The notes under the pieces are model-generated. The model was not told the origin of the DNA, ran no database searches, and saw only the letters and a list, made by a program, of their open reading frames with translations. A stretch of DNA of 64,000 nt from Anaerolineae bacterium (GTDB lineage Bacteria > Chloroflexota > Anaerolineae > Promineifilales > Promineifilaceae), in contig JAHDWJ010000019.1 of the NCBI GenBank assembly GCA_023384415.1, forward strand, positions 62,001 to 126,000, in the 5' to 3' direction. Each line of letters begins with the position of its first letter. Within the stretch, counting starts at the first letter, position 1. Made by a program: the position numbers and the translations under genes. Shown here in pieces: positions 48,390 to 59,114 of this stretch.

Positions 48390-49556
48390 TTAATAATGAA
48401 CGTAGACAATGGTCCCTATTGAGGCCCAATTGAACAGGAATTCAGCATCTTTGAGGTTAACATTGACACAGCCGTGGCTGGCGACATTGCCAAAGTTGGT
48501 ATGCCAGTAAGCCCCATGGATGGCGTAATCACCATAAAAATACATGACGTGGGGGACGTTGGGTAGATAATAGGTATAGCCCAGCGGCCGCCCATCCATG
48601 TTTTGGCTCTCATAGCGCAGATAAATGCGGAACTGCCCGGTAACAGTAGGGGTATGGGCACGCCCAGTGGAGACGAGTGAGGTCAAGATGGCGGTATCCC
48701 CCTCATAAGCGGTGAGGGTTTGGGTACTCAAATTGACGCTGATCCATTTCTCGCCGGGTCTGAGGCCGGCGGGTCTGCTTACCGGGTCAGCCAGCCCTAC
48801 GTAGGTGGGATGGGGGGTTGGCGTAGGGGTAGGAGTGTTGGTGGGGGTGGGGGTGTTGGTGGGGATAGGGGTCGCCGTCCAGGTGAGGCGGGGTTCCTGG
48901 CTCTGGCTAACGATGTTTTTGGCCTGGATACGTACCGGGGTGGCGACATCGGCCAGAAAACCACCCATCATAGCCGGTTCAATCGGGTTCAGCAGGATGT
49001 TGTCAGGCTGGGGGATGGGGGTGAGGGTTGCCGTAGCCACCGGGATGACTGCGGCCGCGACCGGTTCTCCCCTGCTCCCCTGACTCAACCACAAGGCCGT
49101 AATAGCTATCAACACAATGACCAACCCGACCGCGGCCGCGGCCATTAACCATCCCTTCAGGCCAGATACAGCGGGGTGTGGGGGCGTTGGGGTTGGGATT
49201 TCAGTTACAGGGGGTACAGCCGCAGCCCTTTTCACCGGTAAGGGAGCCGGTTTAGGTGGCGGGGGTGAAGGGGCAGGGGCAGCCGGTGGGGGAACGGGCT
49301 GGGCTGACAATCGCTGCTCAGCCCACTGCCTGGCCTGGATCACTTTAGGATTTGCCGGTTGCAGCTTTTCGGCCTGGGCAATAAATCGCCGGCTCAACTC
49401 TGGGGAGTCTGACAGGCCAGCCAGCCCCAACCAGATGCGGTATTCGCCGGGGTCCTGTTGGGCAGCTTGTTTAAGCAGTTGAAATGCCTCGGCTTTGCGG
49501 CCGCTTTTGACCAGTTGGTGAGCGTCAATCAATAAGGTTTGGGTAGGCCGGGTCAT
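48390..49556 (-). CDS. Membrane-anchored L,D-transpeptidase (YkuD)
   Basis: Cross-links or modifies peptidoglycan peptides outside the membrane. 388 residues: N-terminal TPR-like helices (about 5-85), a Pro-rich linker, a membrane span (about 136-158), a Thr/Pro stalk (about 225-250) and a YkuD domain (about 265-388). The catalytic triad motif is HGAYWHTNFGNVASHGCVN, with His347, His361 and nucleophile Cys363. The start overlaps the stop of the upstream amidase by 1 base (TAATG), so both wall enzymes are made together. Confidence 0.93.
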   Translation of the reverse strand: MTRPTQTLLIDAHQLVKSGRKAEAFQLLKQAAQQDPGEYRIWLGLAGLSDSPELSRRFIAQAEKLQPANPKVIQARQWAEQRLSAQPVPPPAAPAPSPPPPKPAPLPVKRAAAVPPVTEIPTPTPPHPAVSGLKGWLMAAAAVGLVIVLIAITALWLSQGSRGEPVAAAVIPVATATLTPIPQPDNILLNPIEPAMMGGFLADVATPVRIQAKNIVSQSQEPRLTWTATPIPTNTPTPTNTPTPTPTPHPTYVGLADPVSRPAGLRPGEKWISVNLSTQTLTAYEGDTAILTSLVSTGRAHTPTVTGQFRIYLRYESQNMDGRPLGYTYYLPNVPHVMYFYGDYAIHGAYWHTNFGNVASHGCVNVNLKDAEFLFNWASIGTIVYVHY

Positions 49557-50329
49557 TATTTTTTCTCCAGGAAACAGAGGATACCTTGCACCAGACCATC
49601 CGCTGGGATATGGGCGTCACTGGTTAAGAGTGTCCGGTCGAGATTCATAAACCCCACTTCAATGATTAAAGCGGGCAGCCTTGTCTCGATGGTACGAAAA
49701 ACATGGTAATCGGTCATATGGGGGGTAATGGTGTGGGCGTGGTAAGCCAGGCCAGTGGTCAGATAATATTGCTGTAGAATACATTGCTCTAACAGGTTAG
49801 AATCATTAAACGGCGAGGCCGCAATCTTAAAACCGCTGGTGGAGCTGTTGATCTCCGCGCAGGAGTCGGCATGGATAGAGATGAGGGCATCTCCCTGATA
49901 AACAGCCAGACGAGGATCAAATTCGGCCAGGATGTCACTGGCAATACCACGAGAAGCCAGTGAGATCGCTACCCGTTGGGCAATATCCAGGTTGATTTCC
50001 GCTTCGGTGAGGCCATCCGGGCAAACGGCCCCACTATCACTATCTTTATGCCCGGCGATGAGGCCGATGCGTGGGCCAGATGAGGTAGGTTGGGTGGTTT
50101 GGTCGGCGGCCGCGCCCCCAAACAAGGGTACGTTGAAAGGGGATTCTCCTTGAACAGCCTGAACAATAGCGGTCGCATCACCGGGATCTGGGTTAAAATA
50201 CAGGTAAATGGCTAACATGCCTGCGGCCGCGACCAGCAAAAATATCGCCAGGGGAACATTATTCCTCAGCCAACGCATAAGCGGAGAAACGGGGCGGTTA
50301 CTGCGTTCGCGGTTTCGATAACTGTGCAT
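49556..50329 (-). CDS. N-acetylmuramoyl-L-alanine amidase (Amidase_3)
   Basis: 257 residues from ATG 50329 (an alternative lies at 50350). Cytoplasmic start, one membrane span (about 28-45), then an amidase domain. Zinc ligands of the AmiC type are visible: His in AGHKDSDSG (near residue 93), Glu in LTEAEINLD (near residue 109), His in SIHADS (near residue 151) and the catalytic Glu in IIEVGFMN (near residue 222). It cleaves peptide stems from glycan chains during division or turnover. Coupled to the L,D-transpeptidase gene. Confidence 0.92.
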   Translation of the reverse strand: MHSYRNRERSNRPVSPLMRWLRNNVPLAIFLLVAAAGMLAIYLYFNPDPGDATAIVQAVQGESPFNVPLFGGAAADQTTQPTSSGPRIGLIAGHKDSDSGAVCPDGLTEAEINLDIAQRVAISLASRGIASDILAEFDPRLAVYQGDALISIHADSCAEINSSTSGFKIAASPFNDSNLLEQCILQQYYLTTGLAYHAHTITPHMTDYHVFRTIETRLPALIIEVGFMNLDRTLLTSDAHIPADGLVQGILCFLEKK

Positions 50330-50439
50330 TATGTCTATTATTTTACACAACTATCGCTTAAGGGGAAGTAGTTTGTCACCTTTTGCTTTTGAACTGGCTC
50401 TTAATGATGGACGATATTTGTGTAAAGAGGTGAAACAAT

Positions 50440-52311
50440 ATGGACGAACAACCTAAAAATAACAGCGGTGGTGGGGTTCCCATCTGGGTCTGGATTATTA
50501 CCGCCCTGGCCATCGTATTGGGTATTCAACTATGGTTTAGTGGTGGTCTTAACCGCCCCCAAGAAATTCCTATTTCCGAATTTATGGAACAGGTGAAAAA
50601 CGGTCAGATCAATGAATTTGTGGTGCGCCGGGATCGATTCCTGGCCGATCTCCCCAATGGCACCTCCATTTCCGCGGCCAAAGGGCCAACCGATACACTC
50701 AAAGATTTGTTTGAGATCTATCAGGTCCCCCAAAATCGCATTGGACAATTGGTCATCCGCAATAACAATTTAGAAGGGTGGAATACCTTTTTGAGTATTG
50801 GCTTTTCCATCTTGCCTATTTTGCTGCTAATTTGGATTTTCACCCGCGGCTTTCGCCAATTACAAGGAGGCGGTGGCAATAGTATCTTTGGGTTTGGCCG
50901 CAGCCGTGCCCGCACCATTAATGATGGCGACCGCCCCACCGTTACCTTTAGCGATGTGGCCGGGGTGGAAGAGGCCAAAGAAGAAGTCCAAGAAGTGGTA
51001 CAATTTTTGCGCGAACCAGAGAAATTTGTTCAGGTCGGAGCGCGGATTCCCAAAGGGGTGCTGATGGTAGGGCCGCCGGGAACGGGTAAAACGCTGCTAG
51101 CGCGGGCGATTGCTGGGGAAGCTGGCGTCCCCTTTTTCCACATTTCGGGGTCGGAATTTGTGGAAATGTTTGTGGGTGTGGGCGCCAGCCGGGTGCGGGA
51201 TCTGTTTGATAAAGCCAAACAACATGCTCCGTCTATCGTCTTTGTAGATGAAATTGATGCTGTCGGCCGTCAGCGCGGGGCTGGTTTGGGGGGTGGCCAT
51301 GATGAGCGAGAACAGACGCTGAACCAGATTCTGGTGGAGATGGACGGGTTCTCCAATGAGACCAACGTGATCGTCATTGCCGCCACGAACCGGGCGGATG
51401 TATTAGACCCGGCTCTGCTGCGCCCTGGGCGATTTGATCGTAAGGTGGTAGTGGATTTGCCAGATGTCCGCGGCCGCGAAGCTATCCTTAAAATTCATTC
51501 CCGGGGTAAACCGATTACCAATGAAGTCAGCCTATCTGACATGGCCCGTCTGACGGCCGGATTCTCCGGGGCTGACCTGGCAAACCTGGTCAATGAAGCG
51601 GCCATTTTTGCCGCTCGCCGCGGCCGCAACCAGGTGATTCCCCTCGATTTTCAGGACGCCTTTGATCGCATCGTTATTGGGCCAGAGCGAAAAAGTGCGG
51701 TGATGAGTGAAGAGGATAAGGAAGTGCTGGCGTACCATGAGGCCGGCCACGCCCTGGTGCAATTCTTCCTGCCCCATACTGACCCGGTACAGAAGATTAC
51801 GATCATTCCTCGCGGCCGCGCCGGGGGGTTCGTGATGAGCCTACCCCAAGATCGCTTACTTTATACCCGGGAACATTTCGAGGATCGCATCGCCACCACC
51901 CTGGCGGGCCGGGCCGCGGAAGAAGTCGTTTTTGGCCGCATCACCACTGGGGCCTCCAACGATTTGCAGCAAGCAACCCGCTTTGCCAGGGCTATGGTCA
52001 TGCAATTTGGCATGAGTCCACGAGCCGGGCTGCTCTCCTTTGATGAAAGCTCCGGCAGCGTTTTCCTGGGGCGTGACCTCAGCTATGGCCGTAATTACAG
52101 CGAAGCCACAGCCACCGTTATTGACGAAGAAGTCAACCGGATCAGTGACGAAGCGTACCAAAGGGCCAAAGAAACATTGCGGGCCCATCGGGACAAATTA
52201 GAAAAGTTGGCCCAACTACTTATCGAGGTCGAAACCCTGGATCGGGAAGAGTTTGAGGCTTTGATGAACCAGGAACCCCTCATCCCAGTAGATGAGCCAG
52301 TCATGGCTTAA
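50440..52311 (+). CDS. ftsH: ATP-dependent zinc metalloprotease FtsH
   Basis: Membrane quality-control protease. 623 residues: first span (about 10-30), outer domain, second span (about 113-131), then AAA+ module with Walker A GPPGTGKT near residue 211, Walker B VFVDEID near residue 268 and second region of homology near residue 310-330 ([20 protein letters not shown]). Zinc site HEAGH at residues 433-437 with a downstream Asp near residue 508 (TTGASNDL). SD AGAGGTG upstream. Full length and intact. Confidence 0.98.
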   Translation: MDEQPKNNSGGGVPIWVWIITALAIVLGIQLWFSGGLNRPQEIPISEFMEQVKNGQINEFVVRRDRFLADLPNGTSISAAKGPTDTLKDLFEIYQVPQNRIGQLVIRNNNLEGWNTFLSIGFSILPILLLIWIFTRGFRQLQGGGGNSIFGFGRSRARTINDGDRPTVTFSDVAGVEEAKEEVQEVVQFLREPEKFVQVGARIPKGVLMVGPPGTGKTLLARAIAGEAGVPFFHISGSEFVEMFVGVGASRVRDLFDKAKQHAPSIVFVDEIDAVGRQRGAGLGGGHDEREQTLNQILVEMDGFSNETNVIVIAATNRADVLDPALLRPGRFDRKVVVDLPDVRGREAILKIHSRGKPITNEVSLSDMARLTAGFSGADLANLVNEAAIFAARRGRNQVIPLDFQDAFDRIVIGPERKSAVMSEEDKEVLAYHEAGHALVQFFLPHTDPVQKITIIPRGRAGGFVMSLPQDRLLYTREHFEDRIATTLAGRAAEEVVFGRITTGASNDLQQATRFARAMVMQFGMSPRAGLLSFDESSGSVFLGRDLSYGRNYSEATATVIDEEVNRISDEAYQRAKETLRAHRDKLEKLAQLLIEVETLDREEFEALMNQEPLIPVDEPVMA

Positions 52312-52446
52312 GAGGCAGCTTTACTCAACGTGGCGATAAATTAACACCTGACTCCAGGTTTTCCCGCTGCCCGGTGTCATCCGGTTGGGTGAGGCTTGTA
52401 CTGGGTTTGCCGAAGTAGGGATGGTGGGGGTCATAAGGGTAGGTAT

Positions 52447-53037
52447 ATGAACTTGCTTGTTGCTACCCATAATCCCGGTAAGATTCGGGAAATGAATGAG
52501 ATATTAGCTGGATTTGGGGTTCGCTGCCTGAGTCTAAATGAGGCGGGCATCAGTGAGGATGTGGAGGAGACAGGTGCCACATTTACGGAGAATGCAGTTC
52601 TGAAGGCGGTATATTACGCGGCCGCGACGCAACTCCTCACCCTGGCCGATGATTCTGGCCTGGAAGTGGATGCTCTGAACGGGGATCCAGGTGTTTACAG
52701 CAAACGGTATGGGGGAGAAACACCCCCTCTTTATGCCCGCCTCATGGGCGAAATCCAGGATGTGCCCTGGGTAGAACGCACCGCCCGGTTTCGCTGCGTG
52801 GTCGCTCTGGCTAATGGGTCTGGGCTAATTGGTACTGCCGAAGGGGTGTGTGAAGGGATGATCGCCTTTGAGCCGAAGGGAAGTGGGGGATTTGGGTATG
52901 ATCCGGTGTTTTATTTGCCCGAATGGGGGCAAACGATGGCTGAGTTAACCGCCGAGGAAAAGCATCGGATCAGCCATCGCGGCCGCGCCCTGGCCGCGAT
53001 ATTCCCTTTACTGCGGCAGGTTGTAGACAAAGAATGA
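52447..53037 (+). CDS. rdgB: Non-canonical purine NTP pyrophosphatase (RdgB/HAM1)
   Basis: Removes ITP, dITP and XTP from the nucleotide pool. 196 residues from ATG 52447; the longer in-frame start is unsupported. N-terminal signature LLVATHNPGKIREMNEIL, TLADDSGLEVDAL near residue 69, the GGFGYDPVF segment near residue 147 and SHRGRAL near residue 178. It follows ftsH by 135 bp on the same strand. Confidence 0.96.
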   Translation: MNLLVATHNPGKIREMNEILAGFGVRCLSLNEAGISEDVEETGATFTENAVLKAVYYAAATQLLTLADDSGLEVDALNGDPGVYSKRYGGETPPLYARLMGEIQDVPWVERTARFRCVVALANGSGLIGTAEGVCEGMIAFEPKGSGGFGYDPVFYLPEWGQTMAELTAEEKHRISHRGRALAAIFPLLRQVVDKE

Positions 53038-53049
53038 CACAGGAATACC

Positions 53050-53820
53050 TTATTTGATTAAGCCGCTCTCCGCCAGCCATTGTTCTATCGCCTCAATGAC
53101 CGCCTGCGGCCGCGCTAACGCCACCATGTGCCCCGCCTCTGCGACAACGACTAATCTGGCCTGGGGCAGGTTTTGGGCCAGAAATTCTAATTGAGGCAGG
53201 GGGGTCAGCCGATCATGATCCCCGGCAATAACCAGGGATGGCACTTGGATTTGGGCTAGCTGCGGCCGCACATCAAACAGATGGCAGGCGGCAAAATCAT
53301 CATACACCACCTGGGGAGTGTGGCTGGCTAACTCCTGGTAGCTCCGCTCCACAATTCGCTCATCCGTACCTTTGGGCCATTCCAATTTAGCGACCAACCG
53401 CATAGCCGCCTGGAACTCTGAAAAAATGCGCCCCATAATGGCTTCAGCCACCGGCAGGTTGGCAGCCGTGCCTACCAGCACCAAGCCTGACAGCCAATCC
53501 GGTTGGCGCAGCCCAATGACCTGGGCAATAGCCCCCCCCATCGAAATCCCCCCCACAACCACATTGGTCAAACCCAACTGAGTGACAAACGCCATTACCA
53601 CATCAGCATACGCTTCAATCGAGGCCCGGCCCGGTAAGGGGGAGCGGCCATGCCCCGGGAGATCGAGAGCATACGCGGCCGCGAACTTTACCAATCGCAC
53701 CTCGCCCCAACTCAAATGAGTCCCGCCTGCTCCATGCAGCAGCACCAGCGATGGGGACTCCTGGCGTACCCGGTTATCTGTGTAATAAAGCCGTTGTTCG
53801 TCAATGGATAAGGTTGGCAT
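53050..53820 (-). CDS. Alpha/beta hydrolase
   Basis: 256 residues of the alpha/beta-hydrolase fold. Oxyanion region LLHGAGGTH near residue 28, nucleophile elbow GGISMGGAIAQ (Ser near residue 95), Asp in AGDHDRLT near residue 200 and His in EAGHMVAL near residue 230. Esterase, lactonase or C-C hydrolase activity cannot be told apart. It is convergent with rdgB, 12 bp apart. Confidence 0.85.
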   Translation of the reverse strand: MPTLSIDEQRLYYTDNRVRQESPSLVLLHGAGGTHLSWGEVRLVKFAAAYALDLPGHGRSPLPGRASIEAYADVVMAFVTQLGLTNVVVGGISMGGAIAQVIGLRQPDWLSGLVLVGTAANLPVAEAIMGRIFSEFQAAMRLVAKLEWPKGTDERIVERSYQELASHTPQVVYDDFAACHLFDVRPQLAQIQVPSLVIAGDHDRLTPLPQLEFLAQNLPQARLVVVAEAGHMVALARPQAVIEAIEQWLAESGLIK

Positions 53821-53861
53821 AGCAGGTTGACCTAGTTCAATGAGTTAGCAAAATTACAGTT

Positions 53862-54049
53862 ATGATTCAAGTGACCATCCATGAAGCTAAACACACCTGT
53901 CAAAACTCATCCAGCAAGCTCTGGCTGGCGAGGAAATCATCATTGCCAAAGGGCAGCAGCCCCTGGTTAAATTAGTCGTGCTGCCAGAAGTAAAAGTACA
54001 GCGAAGATTAGGCCATGCCAAATTGCTCAGGCTCTGTGTGAAGAGATGA
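53862..54049 (+). pseudogene. Decayed Phd/YefM-type antitoxin gene
   Basis: From ATG 53862 the start reads MIQVTIHEAK. One base is then missing near 53890, and in the next frame the Phd core continues as THLSKLIQQALAGEEIIIAK followed by GQQPLVKLV and LGHAK. The end is also cut short by TGA 54047. No toxin gene is adjacent. This is a remnant of a toxin-antitoxin module. Confidence 0.75.
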
Positions 54050-54100
54050 GTATCATCACAGCAAATCGTTATTATTCCCCAATACCCTATAACTACAACA

Positions 54101-54165
54101 TGACTCCACTGAAAAAAGGTCGCGCAGAGACGCGAAGGCGCAAAGTTACCAAAGAAACATTCGTG
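54101..54165 (-). repeat. 65-bp dispersed repeat, copy 2
   Basis: Near-identical inverted copy of 2668-2732. It continues into an ATTCGTGAAATTCGTGGC-type tail (54168-54186) also seen near 46100 in weaker form. It lies after the broken antitoxin and before the end of gatB. Confidence 0.8.
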
Positions 54166-54224
54166 TTAATTCGTGAAATTCGTGGCTTCTTTCAGTGGAC
54201 TCACAATATGGTAAATCGTAAAGG

Positions 54225-55661
54225 CTACAAATACTCATCTAGTAGTTGATTAACCAGGGCCGGGTTGCCCTGCCCTTTGAGTTGACGCATGATCTGGCCC
54301 ACAAACCAGCCACGTAACTGTACTTTGCCATTGTGATAGGCGGCTACCTGATCGGCATTGTCCGCTAATACCTGCTCAACCACCCGGCGAATGTGCCCCT
54401 CATCAGAGATTTGAGCTAACCCTCTGGCAGCAACGATAGCGGCCGCAGCTTTCCCCGTTACCACCATCTCCCCCAAAACTTCTTTGGCACTGTTGTTGTT
54501 AATCGTTTGCCGCTCCACCAACCCCAGCAGCTCTACCAGCATGGCTGGGGTGGCCTTCTGCTGGGTAATACTCAATTTATGCTCATTCAGCAGCCTAAAC
54601 AGCTCGTTGATGAGCCAGTTGGCGATGGTTTTGGGAGCGGGATACAGGGCCGCGGCCGCGTCGAACCAATCCGCCACTTCCTTATCTTCAGCAATCACCC
54701 GGGCCTCATAGGCCGACAAACCGACCGCCTGATAACGACCGATGCGGGCATCTGGCAGCTCTGGTAAGGCCGCCTGGGCTGCCTGTATCAACGGTTCAGT
54801 AATATGCAGCGGGGGCAAATCCGGCTCAGGGAAATACCGGTAATCCTCAGCCTCTTCTTTGCGACGCTGGCTAAACGTTTCTCGCCGTCCCTCATGCCAT
54901 CCCCGCGTCTCCTGAACAACCTCTTTCCCTGCATCTAAAACCTTTTGCTGCCGCTCAATTTCATACGCCGTGCCCTCAGCCAGGGTGCGGAAGCTGTTCA
55001 GGTTTTTGAGTTCAGTCCGTTTACCAAAGGGAGTGGTGCCACGCGGCCGCAAACTGATATTCGGCTCCACCCGGAACACCCCTTTCTCCATATCTCCCGA
55101 ATTCACCCCCAGGTAGCGCAAAATCTGGCGAATCTTCATCCCATACGCCCGCGCCTCTTCCCCAGAATGAATCACCGGCTCCGAGACAATCTCCAGCAAA
55201 GGTACCCCTGAACGGTTAAAATCCACCAGCGAGCCGCCCCCTTCCAGATGGGTCAACTTACCTGTATCTTCTTCCAGATGAACCCGCCGAATGCCAATGC
55301 GCTTCGTCGCTCCATTTTCCAGCGTCACATCCAGCCAGCCATTAATCCCCAGCGGCAGCTCGTATTGGCTGATTTGATAACTTTTAGGCAAATCAGGATA
55401 AAAATAATTTTTGCGGGCAAAAACATTATCCTGATTAATCGTACAGTTCAGGGCCAGAGCCACCCGCAGGGCAAACGCCACCGCCCGCTTGTTGATCACC
55501 GGCAGCATCCCCGGCATCCCCAGGCAAACGGGGCAAACGGCACTATTGGGAGGCGCCGTAACACTATCTACCACCCGACAGCCACAAAACATCTTTGCGT
55601 CCGTCATCAGCTCGGCATGAATCTCCAGGCCGATAATCGGTTCGTATCTACTCTCGTTCAT
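54225..55661 (-). CDS. gatB: Aspartyl/glutamyl-tRNA amidotransferase subunit B
   Basis: With GatA and GatC, converts Glu-tRNA-Gln and Asp-tRNA-Asn to the amide forms. 478 residues: catalytic cradle start [13 protein letters not shown], zinc-site Cys pairs CGC near residue 27 and CPVCLG near residue 43, and the YFPEPDLPP motif near residue 275. Helical and YqeY-like tRNA-binding C-terminus (about 325-478). gatA and gatC are not in the window. Confidence 0.97.
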   Translation of the reverse strand: MNESRYEPIIGLEIHAELMTDAKMFCGCRVVDSVTAPPNSAVCPVCLGMPGMLPVINKRAVAFALRVALALNCTINQDNVFARKNYFYPDLPKSYQISQYELPLGINGWLDVTLENGATKRIGIRRVHLEEDTGKLTHLEGGGSLVDFNRSGVPLLEIVSEPVIHSGEEARAYGMKIRQILRYLGVNSGDMEKGVFRVEPNISLRPRGTTPFGKRTELKNLNSFRTLAEGTAYEIERQQKVLDAGKEVVQETRGWHEGRRETFSQRRKEEAEDYRYFPEPDLPPLHITEPLIQAAQAALPELPDARIGRYQAVGLSAYEARVIAEDKEVADWFDAAAALYPAPKTIANWLINELFRLLNEHKLSITQQKATPAMLVELLGLVERQTINNNSAKEVLGEMVVTGKAAAAIVAARGLAQISDEGHIRRVVEQVLADNADQVAAYHNGKVQLRGWFVGQIMRQLKGQGNPALVNQLLDEYL

Positions 55662-55911
55662 TTACGCCCTCAATCTTCCATCTGTAATCCTGGTTTTTCC
55701 AGAAGTATATGGCAACTATACCCAATGACCAACGATTGAATCACGGCAAATTACGATTTCTTGTGTAAAATCAAGCAGTGGTAAGCAGATTATCAAGATA
55801 CTCTGGCTATACTCGGTAGAATCAGCCACCAATTAACGTAGATTTTAGGGATCGGTCTGGAAAAACAAACCCTGATTCATCCTTCATCTTTATTTTCAGA
55901 GGAGTCACAAT
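55662..55911. other. Divergent intergenic region gatB / glycosyltransferase
   Basis: 250 bp between divergent genes, AT-richer than its surroundings. AGGAG (55899) is the ribosome site of the glycosyltransferase. No convincing promoter pair was picked out by eye, and no repeats. Confidence 0.4.
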
Positions 55912-56877
55912 ATGAAACCTACTATCTCCCTCATTGCTCCTGTCTATAACGAAGAGCCGGTGCTGCCTGAGTTGTACCGCCGGGTGAAAGAAGTTATGGA
56001 TCAAACCGGGGAAGCCTGGGAACTGGTTCTGGTTAATGATGGCAGCCGGGATCGCTCAGCTGAGATTATTAGTGAACTTCATGCCCTGGATCAACGGATA
56101 AAAGGGGTGAGTTTCTCCCGTAATTTTGGCTTCCAGGTCGCCGTTACCGCGGGGTTGGATCATGTGAGCGGAGATGCTGTTATCCTGATTGATGCCGATT
56201 TGCAAGACCCGCCAGAGGTAATCCCGGAGATGATAGCCAAATGGCGGGAAGGGAATGATGTGGTTTATGGGGTGCGGGCGTCGCGGGAGGGGGAGACCTG
56301 GTTTAAACGGTTTACCGCGGCCGCATTCTATCGTCTCATTGATCGCATCACCGGCATCAATATCCCCCTGGACACCGGCGACTTCCGCCTGATGGATCGG
56401 CGGGTAGTAGATGCTATCCGCCTGATGCCAGAGCGCAACCGGTTTTTGCGCGGCATGGTGCCCTGGGTAGGCTTTCGCCAGGCCGGGGTGATGTACCATC
56501 GCAAAGCCCGTTTCGCTGGTCAATCTAAATTTAGCAGCGTCAAGCAGATGCTTCCCTTCGCCCTCAACGCCATCACCAGCTTCTCCTATTTTCCCCTGCA
56601 ACTGGCAACTTATCTGGGTTTCTCTATCGCCGGGATTAGTGTTTTAGCCATTTTGACCGTTATTTTGCTGCGCCTCTTCTCCCCCACTGCCCCTTTATTG
56701 GGCCAGGCCACAACGCTCGTTGTCGTTCTTTTTATGGGCGGGGTACAATTGATCTCTCTGGGTATTATCGGTGAATACCTGGGGAGAATTTATGATGAGG
56801 TCAAGGCGCGGCCGCTCTACCTGGTTAAGGAAAAATGGGGGCTGGAGCAAATTGACCCACGAGAGGCTTACCATTGA
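55912..56877 (+). CDS. Family 2 glycosyltransferase (GtrB/dolichol-P-mannose synthase-like)
   Basis: 321 residues. GT-A domain with [19 protein letters not shown] near residue 4, the metal-binding [10 protein letters not shown] near residue 91 and the [11 protein letters not shown] segment near residue 157. Two C-terminal spans (about 230-255 and 263-290) hold it in the membrane. Such enzymes transfer a sugar from a nucleotide to polyprenyl phosphate for use outside the cell. The stop overlaps the TTG start of moaA by 3 bases. Confidence 0.92.
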   Translation: MKPTISLIAPVYNEEPVLPELYRRVKEVMDQTGEAWELVLVNDGSRDRSAEIISELHALDQRIKGVSFSRNFGFQVAVTAGLDHVSGDAVILIDADLQDPPEVIPEMIAKWREGNDVVYGVRASREGETWFKRFTAAAFYRLIDRITGINIPLDTGDFRLMDRRVVDAIRLMPERNRFLRGMVPWVGFRQAGVMYHRKARFAGQSKFSSVKQMLPFALNAITSFSYFPLQLATYLGFSIAGISVLAILTVILLRLFSPTAPLLGQATTLVVVLFMGGVQLISLGIIGEYLGRIYDEVKARPLYLVKEKWGLEQIDPREAYH

Positions 56878-57884
56878 GTATCCGTGACAAATTCGGCCGG
56901 CCCATCCGTGACCTGCGCCTTTCCGTAATAGACAAATGCAACTTCCGCTGCCCTTACTGCATGCCCGCTGAGATTTTTGGCGAAAGTTATCAATTCCTGC
57001 CCAACAGCGAACTACTTACCGTCGGCGAAATGACCCGCCTGACCCGCCTTTTTGCCCAACTGGGGGTGAGTAAATTGCGCCTGACGGGTGGGGAACCACT
57101 CATCCGCCCTGATTTACCCCAACTGATTCATAACCTGGCCCAACTACCTGGTATTGAAGACATGGCCCTGACTACCAACGGCTATTTTCTGGAAGAACAG
57201 GCCCAGGCGATCAAAGATGCCGGGCTGTTCCGCCTGACGGTCAGCCTGGATTCCCTGGATAATGAGGTGTTCCAGGTGTTGAATGGGCGTAAATCATCGG
57301 TGGCGCGGGTATTGGCCGGGTTTCATAAGGCCGAAGCGGTGGGGTTTTCGCCTATCAAAATTAATTGCGTGGTCAAGCGAGGGGTCAATGATCATACCAT
57401 TGTTGATCTGGCTCATTATTTCCGGGGGACGCCCCACATCGTCCGCTTTATTGAATATATGGATGTGGGCAATCTAAACGGCTGGCGCATGGATGATGTT
57501 GTCTCTGGGCAAGAGATTGTAGCCCTGATTCAGGCCCATTTTCCCCTGGAGCCAATTGAGCCAAACTATTTCGGTGAGGTAGCTAAACGGTACCGCTATG
57601 CCGATGGGGGTGGGGAAATAGGGGTGGTGACTTCAGTGACCCAACCGTTTTGTGGTGATTGCACCCGCGCCCGGCTTTCTAGTGCGGGGGAATATTACAC
57701 CTGTCTGTTTGGCACGAGGGGGTTAGATTTGAAGCGGCCGCTGCGCCAGGGGGCCTCTGATGAGGAGCTGTTGGCCTTGATAACCGGGGTGTGGCAGCAG
57801 CGTACCGACCGGTATTCGGAGCTGCGAACATCGTTTACTCGTTTGCCGCGCAAGGGAGCGGAGATGTATCGGCTGGGGGGCTAA
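56874..57884 (+). CDS. moaA: GTP 3',8-cyclase MoaA (radical SAM)
   Basis: First step of molybdenum cofactor synthesis. 336 residues from TTG 56874, overlapping the glycosyltransferase stop. N-terminal [4Fe-4S]-SAM motif CNFRCPYC near residue 23, TGGEPL near residue 75, C-terminal cluster Cys in [11 protein letters not shown] (near residue 260) and a third Cys in YYTCLFG. It ends in the conserved Gly-Gly tail. moaC and moaDE are 20 kb away. The overlap with a glycosyltransferase is probably only positional. Confidence 0.96.
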   Translation: MSIRDKFGRPIRDLRLSVIDKCNFRCPYCMPAEIFGESYQFLPNSELLTVGEMTRLTRLFAQLGVSKLRLTGGEPLIRPDLPQLIHNLAQLPGIEDMALTTNGYFLEEQAQAIKDAGLFRLTVSLDSLDNEVFQVLNGRKSSVARVLAGFHKAEAVGFSPIKINCVVKRGVNDHTIVDLAHYFRGTPHIVRFIEYMDVGNLNGWRMDDVVSGQEIVALIQAHFPLEPIEPNYFGEVAKRYRYADGGGEIGVVTSVTQPFCGDCTRARLSSAGEYYTCLFGTRGLDLKRPLRQGASDEELLALITGVWQQRTDRYSELRTSFTRLPRKGAEMYRLGG

Positions 57885-57902
57885 AGGGGGCGTGGATGAA
57901 AC

Positions 57903-57930
57903 GTAGGTGAAAAGGCGGGGAATCACCTAC
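57903..57930 (+). terminator. Hairpin after moaA
   Basis: GTAGGTGA (57903-57910) and TCACCTAC (57923-57930) with a 12-nt loop. No T-run. A weak terminator or mRNA end structure. Confidence 0.45.
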
Positions 57931-57951
57931 CATTTCTGGCCCAAACACGTT

Positions 57952-58001
57952 ATCGTAATCGTGATCGATCTTTCGATAATGACAACGATTACGATTACGA
58001 T
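57952..58001. repeat. Inverted/iterated CGATTA motif upstream of the first LCP gene
   Basis: ATCGTAATCGT (57952-57962) is complementary to ACGATTACGAT (57985-57995), and the right arm is repeated once more (57991-58001). It lies 30-80 bp before the LCP start, so it may be an operator or a leader hairpin. No regulator is known. Confidence 0.5.
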
Positions 58002-58028
58002 CAAATTTACGATTTTTTGGAGTTTATT

Positions 58029-59114
58029 GTGCGCCAACCTGTTTCCCCCCGACCTCTTGTGCCAACCTGGCTTTCTTTTTCCCTCGCGGCCGCGTTCATC
58101 ATTTCCGGCCTCACCGTCACCCTCCTGGCCTTTCTTACCATCCAGGAAATGTTAGCCGCCCCACTCAACCCCCTGGACAACTTCATCGGCGATGGGGGAA
58201 CGGGTTCTGGCAGCCTGCCTGAACCAGGGATTATCGTCATGCCCCCAGAACTCATTCTGGAAGAACCGATTATCCTGCCCGAAGCCACCCCACTCCCCAT
58301 CTACCCCATTCACGACCAACGGGTGACAATTTTGGTCATGGGGATTGACCGGCGGCCAGGTGAGCCATTTATCTCCCGCACTGATACCATGATTGTCATG
58401 TCTATCAACCCAGCCGATAACAGTGCTGTTATGCTCTCCATCCCCCGTGACCTGTATGTGCAGATACCAGGACACGGCCGCAACCGAATCAACACCGCCT
58501 TCGTCTTTGGCTCACGAGGTAACAACCCGGCCGCTGGGGCGGAATTGGCCATGGAAACAGTAGAATATAATCTAGGCATACCCATTGATCATTATTTGAT
58601 GGTAGACTTTAGTGCCGTTGTTCGTGGCGTAGATGCCATCGGTGGTATTGAGGTAGATGTGCCCTTTGATATTTATGACCCCACTTTCCCGGATATGAAT
58701 TATGGCTATGATCCTCTCTATATTCCCGCCGGGAGACAGCATTTAGATGGGGCACTGACCCTCAAATATGCCCGCACCCGTCATGTGGACAATGATTTTG
58801 GCCGGGCCAACCGGCAGCAGCAGGTGGTGTTGGCGGTGCGGAGTAAGGTGTTGAGCCTGGGTGTTACGCAATTGTTGGGTCAATTACCGTTCTTTTACCA
58901 ACAGTTAAACGAGGGCATTCGTACTGACCTTTCGATTGATCAGATGTTGACCCTGGCCCAGGCTGCCAGCCAGGTACCCACGGAAAACATTCGCAGTGAA
59001 GTGATTGATTATGATTATGTGGTAGGCCACCGGACGGAAGAGGGGGCCAGTGTGTTGGTGATGATCAATGACCGGGTGGCCCGGCTGATTGAAGAGCTTT
59101 TTTATGAGCAGTAA
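58029..59114 (+). CDS. LytR-CpsA-Psr (LCP) family protein 1
   Basis: Attaches undecaprenyl-linked polymers to peptidoglycan. 361 residues from GTG 58029 (GGAG 7 nt upstream); TTG 58017 is an alternative. One membrane anchor (about 17-40), then the LCP domain (about 98-330) with ILVMGIDRRPGEPFISRTDT, SIPRDLYVQIPG and the late YARTRHVDNDFGRANRQQQV segment that holds the conserved Arg pair. It lacks the LytR_C domain present in the two later paralogs. The end overlaps the ABC-2 permease start. Confidence 0.93.
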   Translation: MRQPVSPRPLVPTWLSFSLAAAFIISGLTVTLLAFLTIQEMLAAPLNPLDNFIGDGGTGSGSLPEPGIIVMPPELILEEPIILPEATPLPIYPIHDQRVTILVMGIDRRPGEPFISRTDTMIVMSINPADNSAVMLSIPRDLYVQIPGHGRNRINTAFVFGSRGNNPAAGAELAMETVEYNLGIPIDHYLMVDFSAVVRGVDAIGGIEVDVPFDIYDPTFPDMNYGYDPLYIPAGRQHLDGALTLKYARTRHVDNDFGRANRQQQVVLAVRSKVLSLGVTQLLGQLPFFYQQLNEGIRTDLSIDQMLTLAQAASQVPTENIRSEVIDYDYVVGHRTEEGASVLVMINDRVARLIEELFYEQ

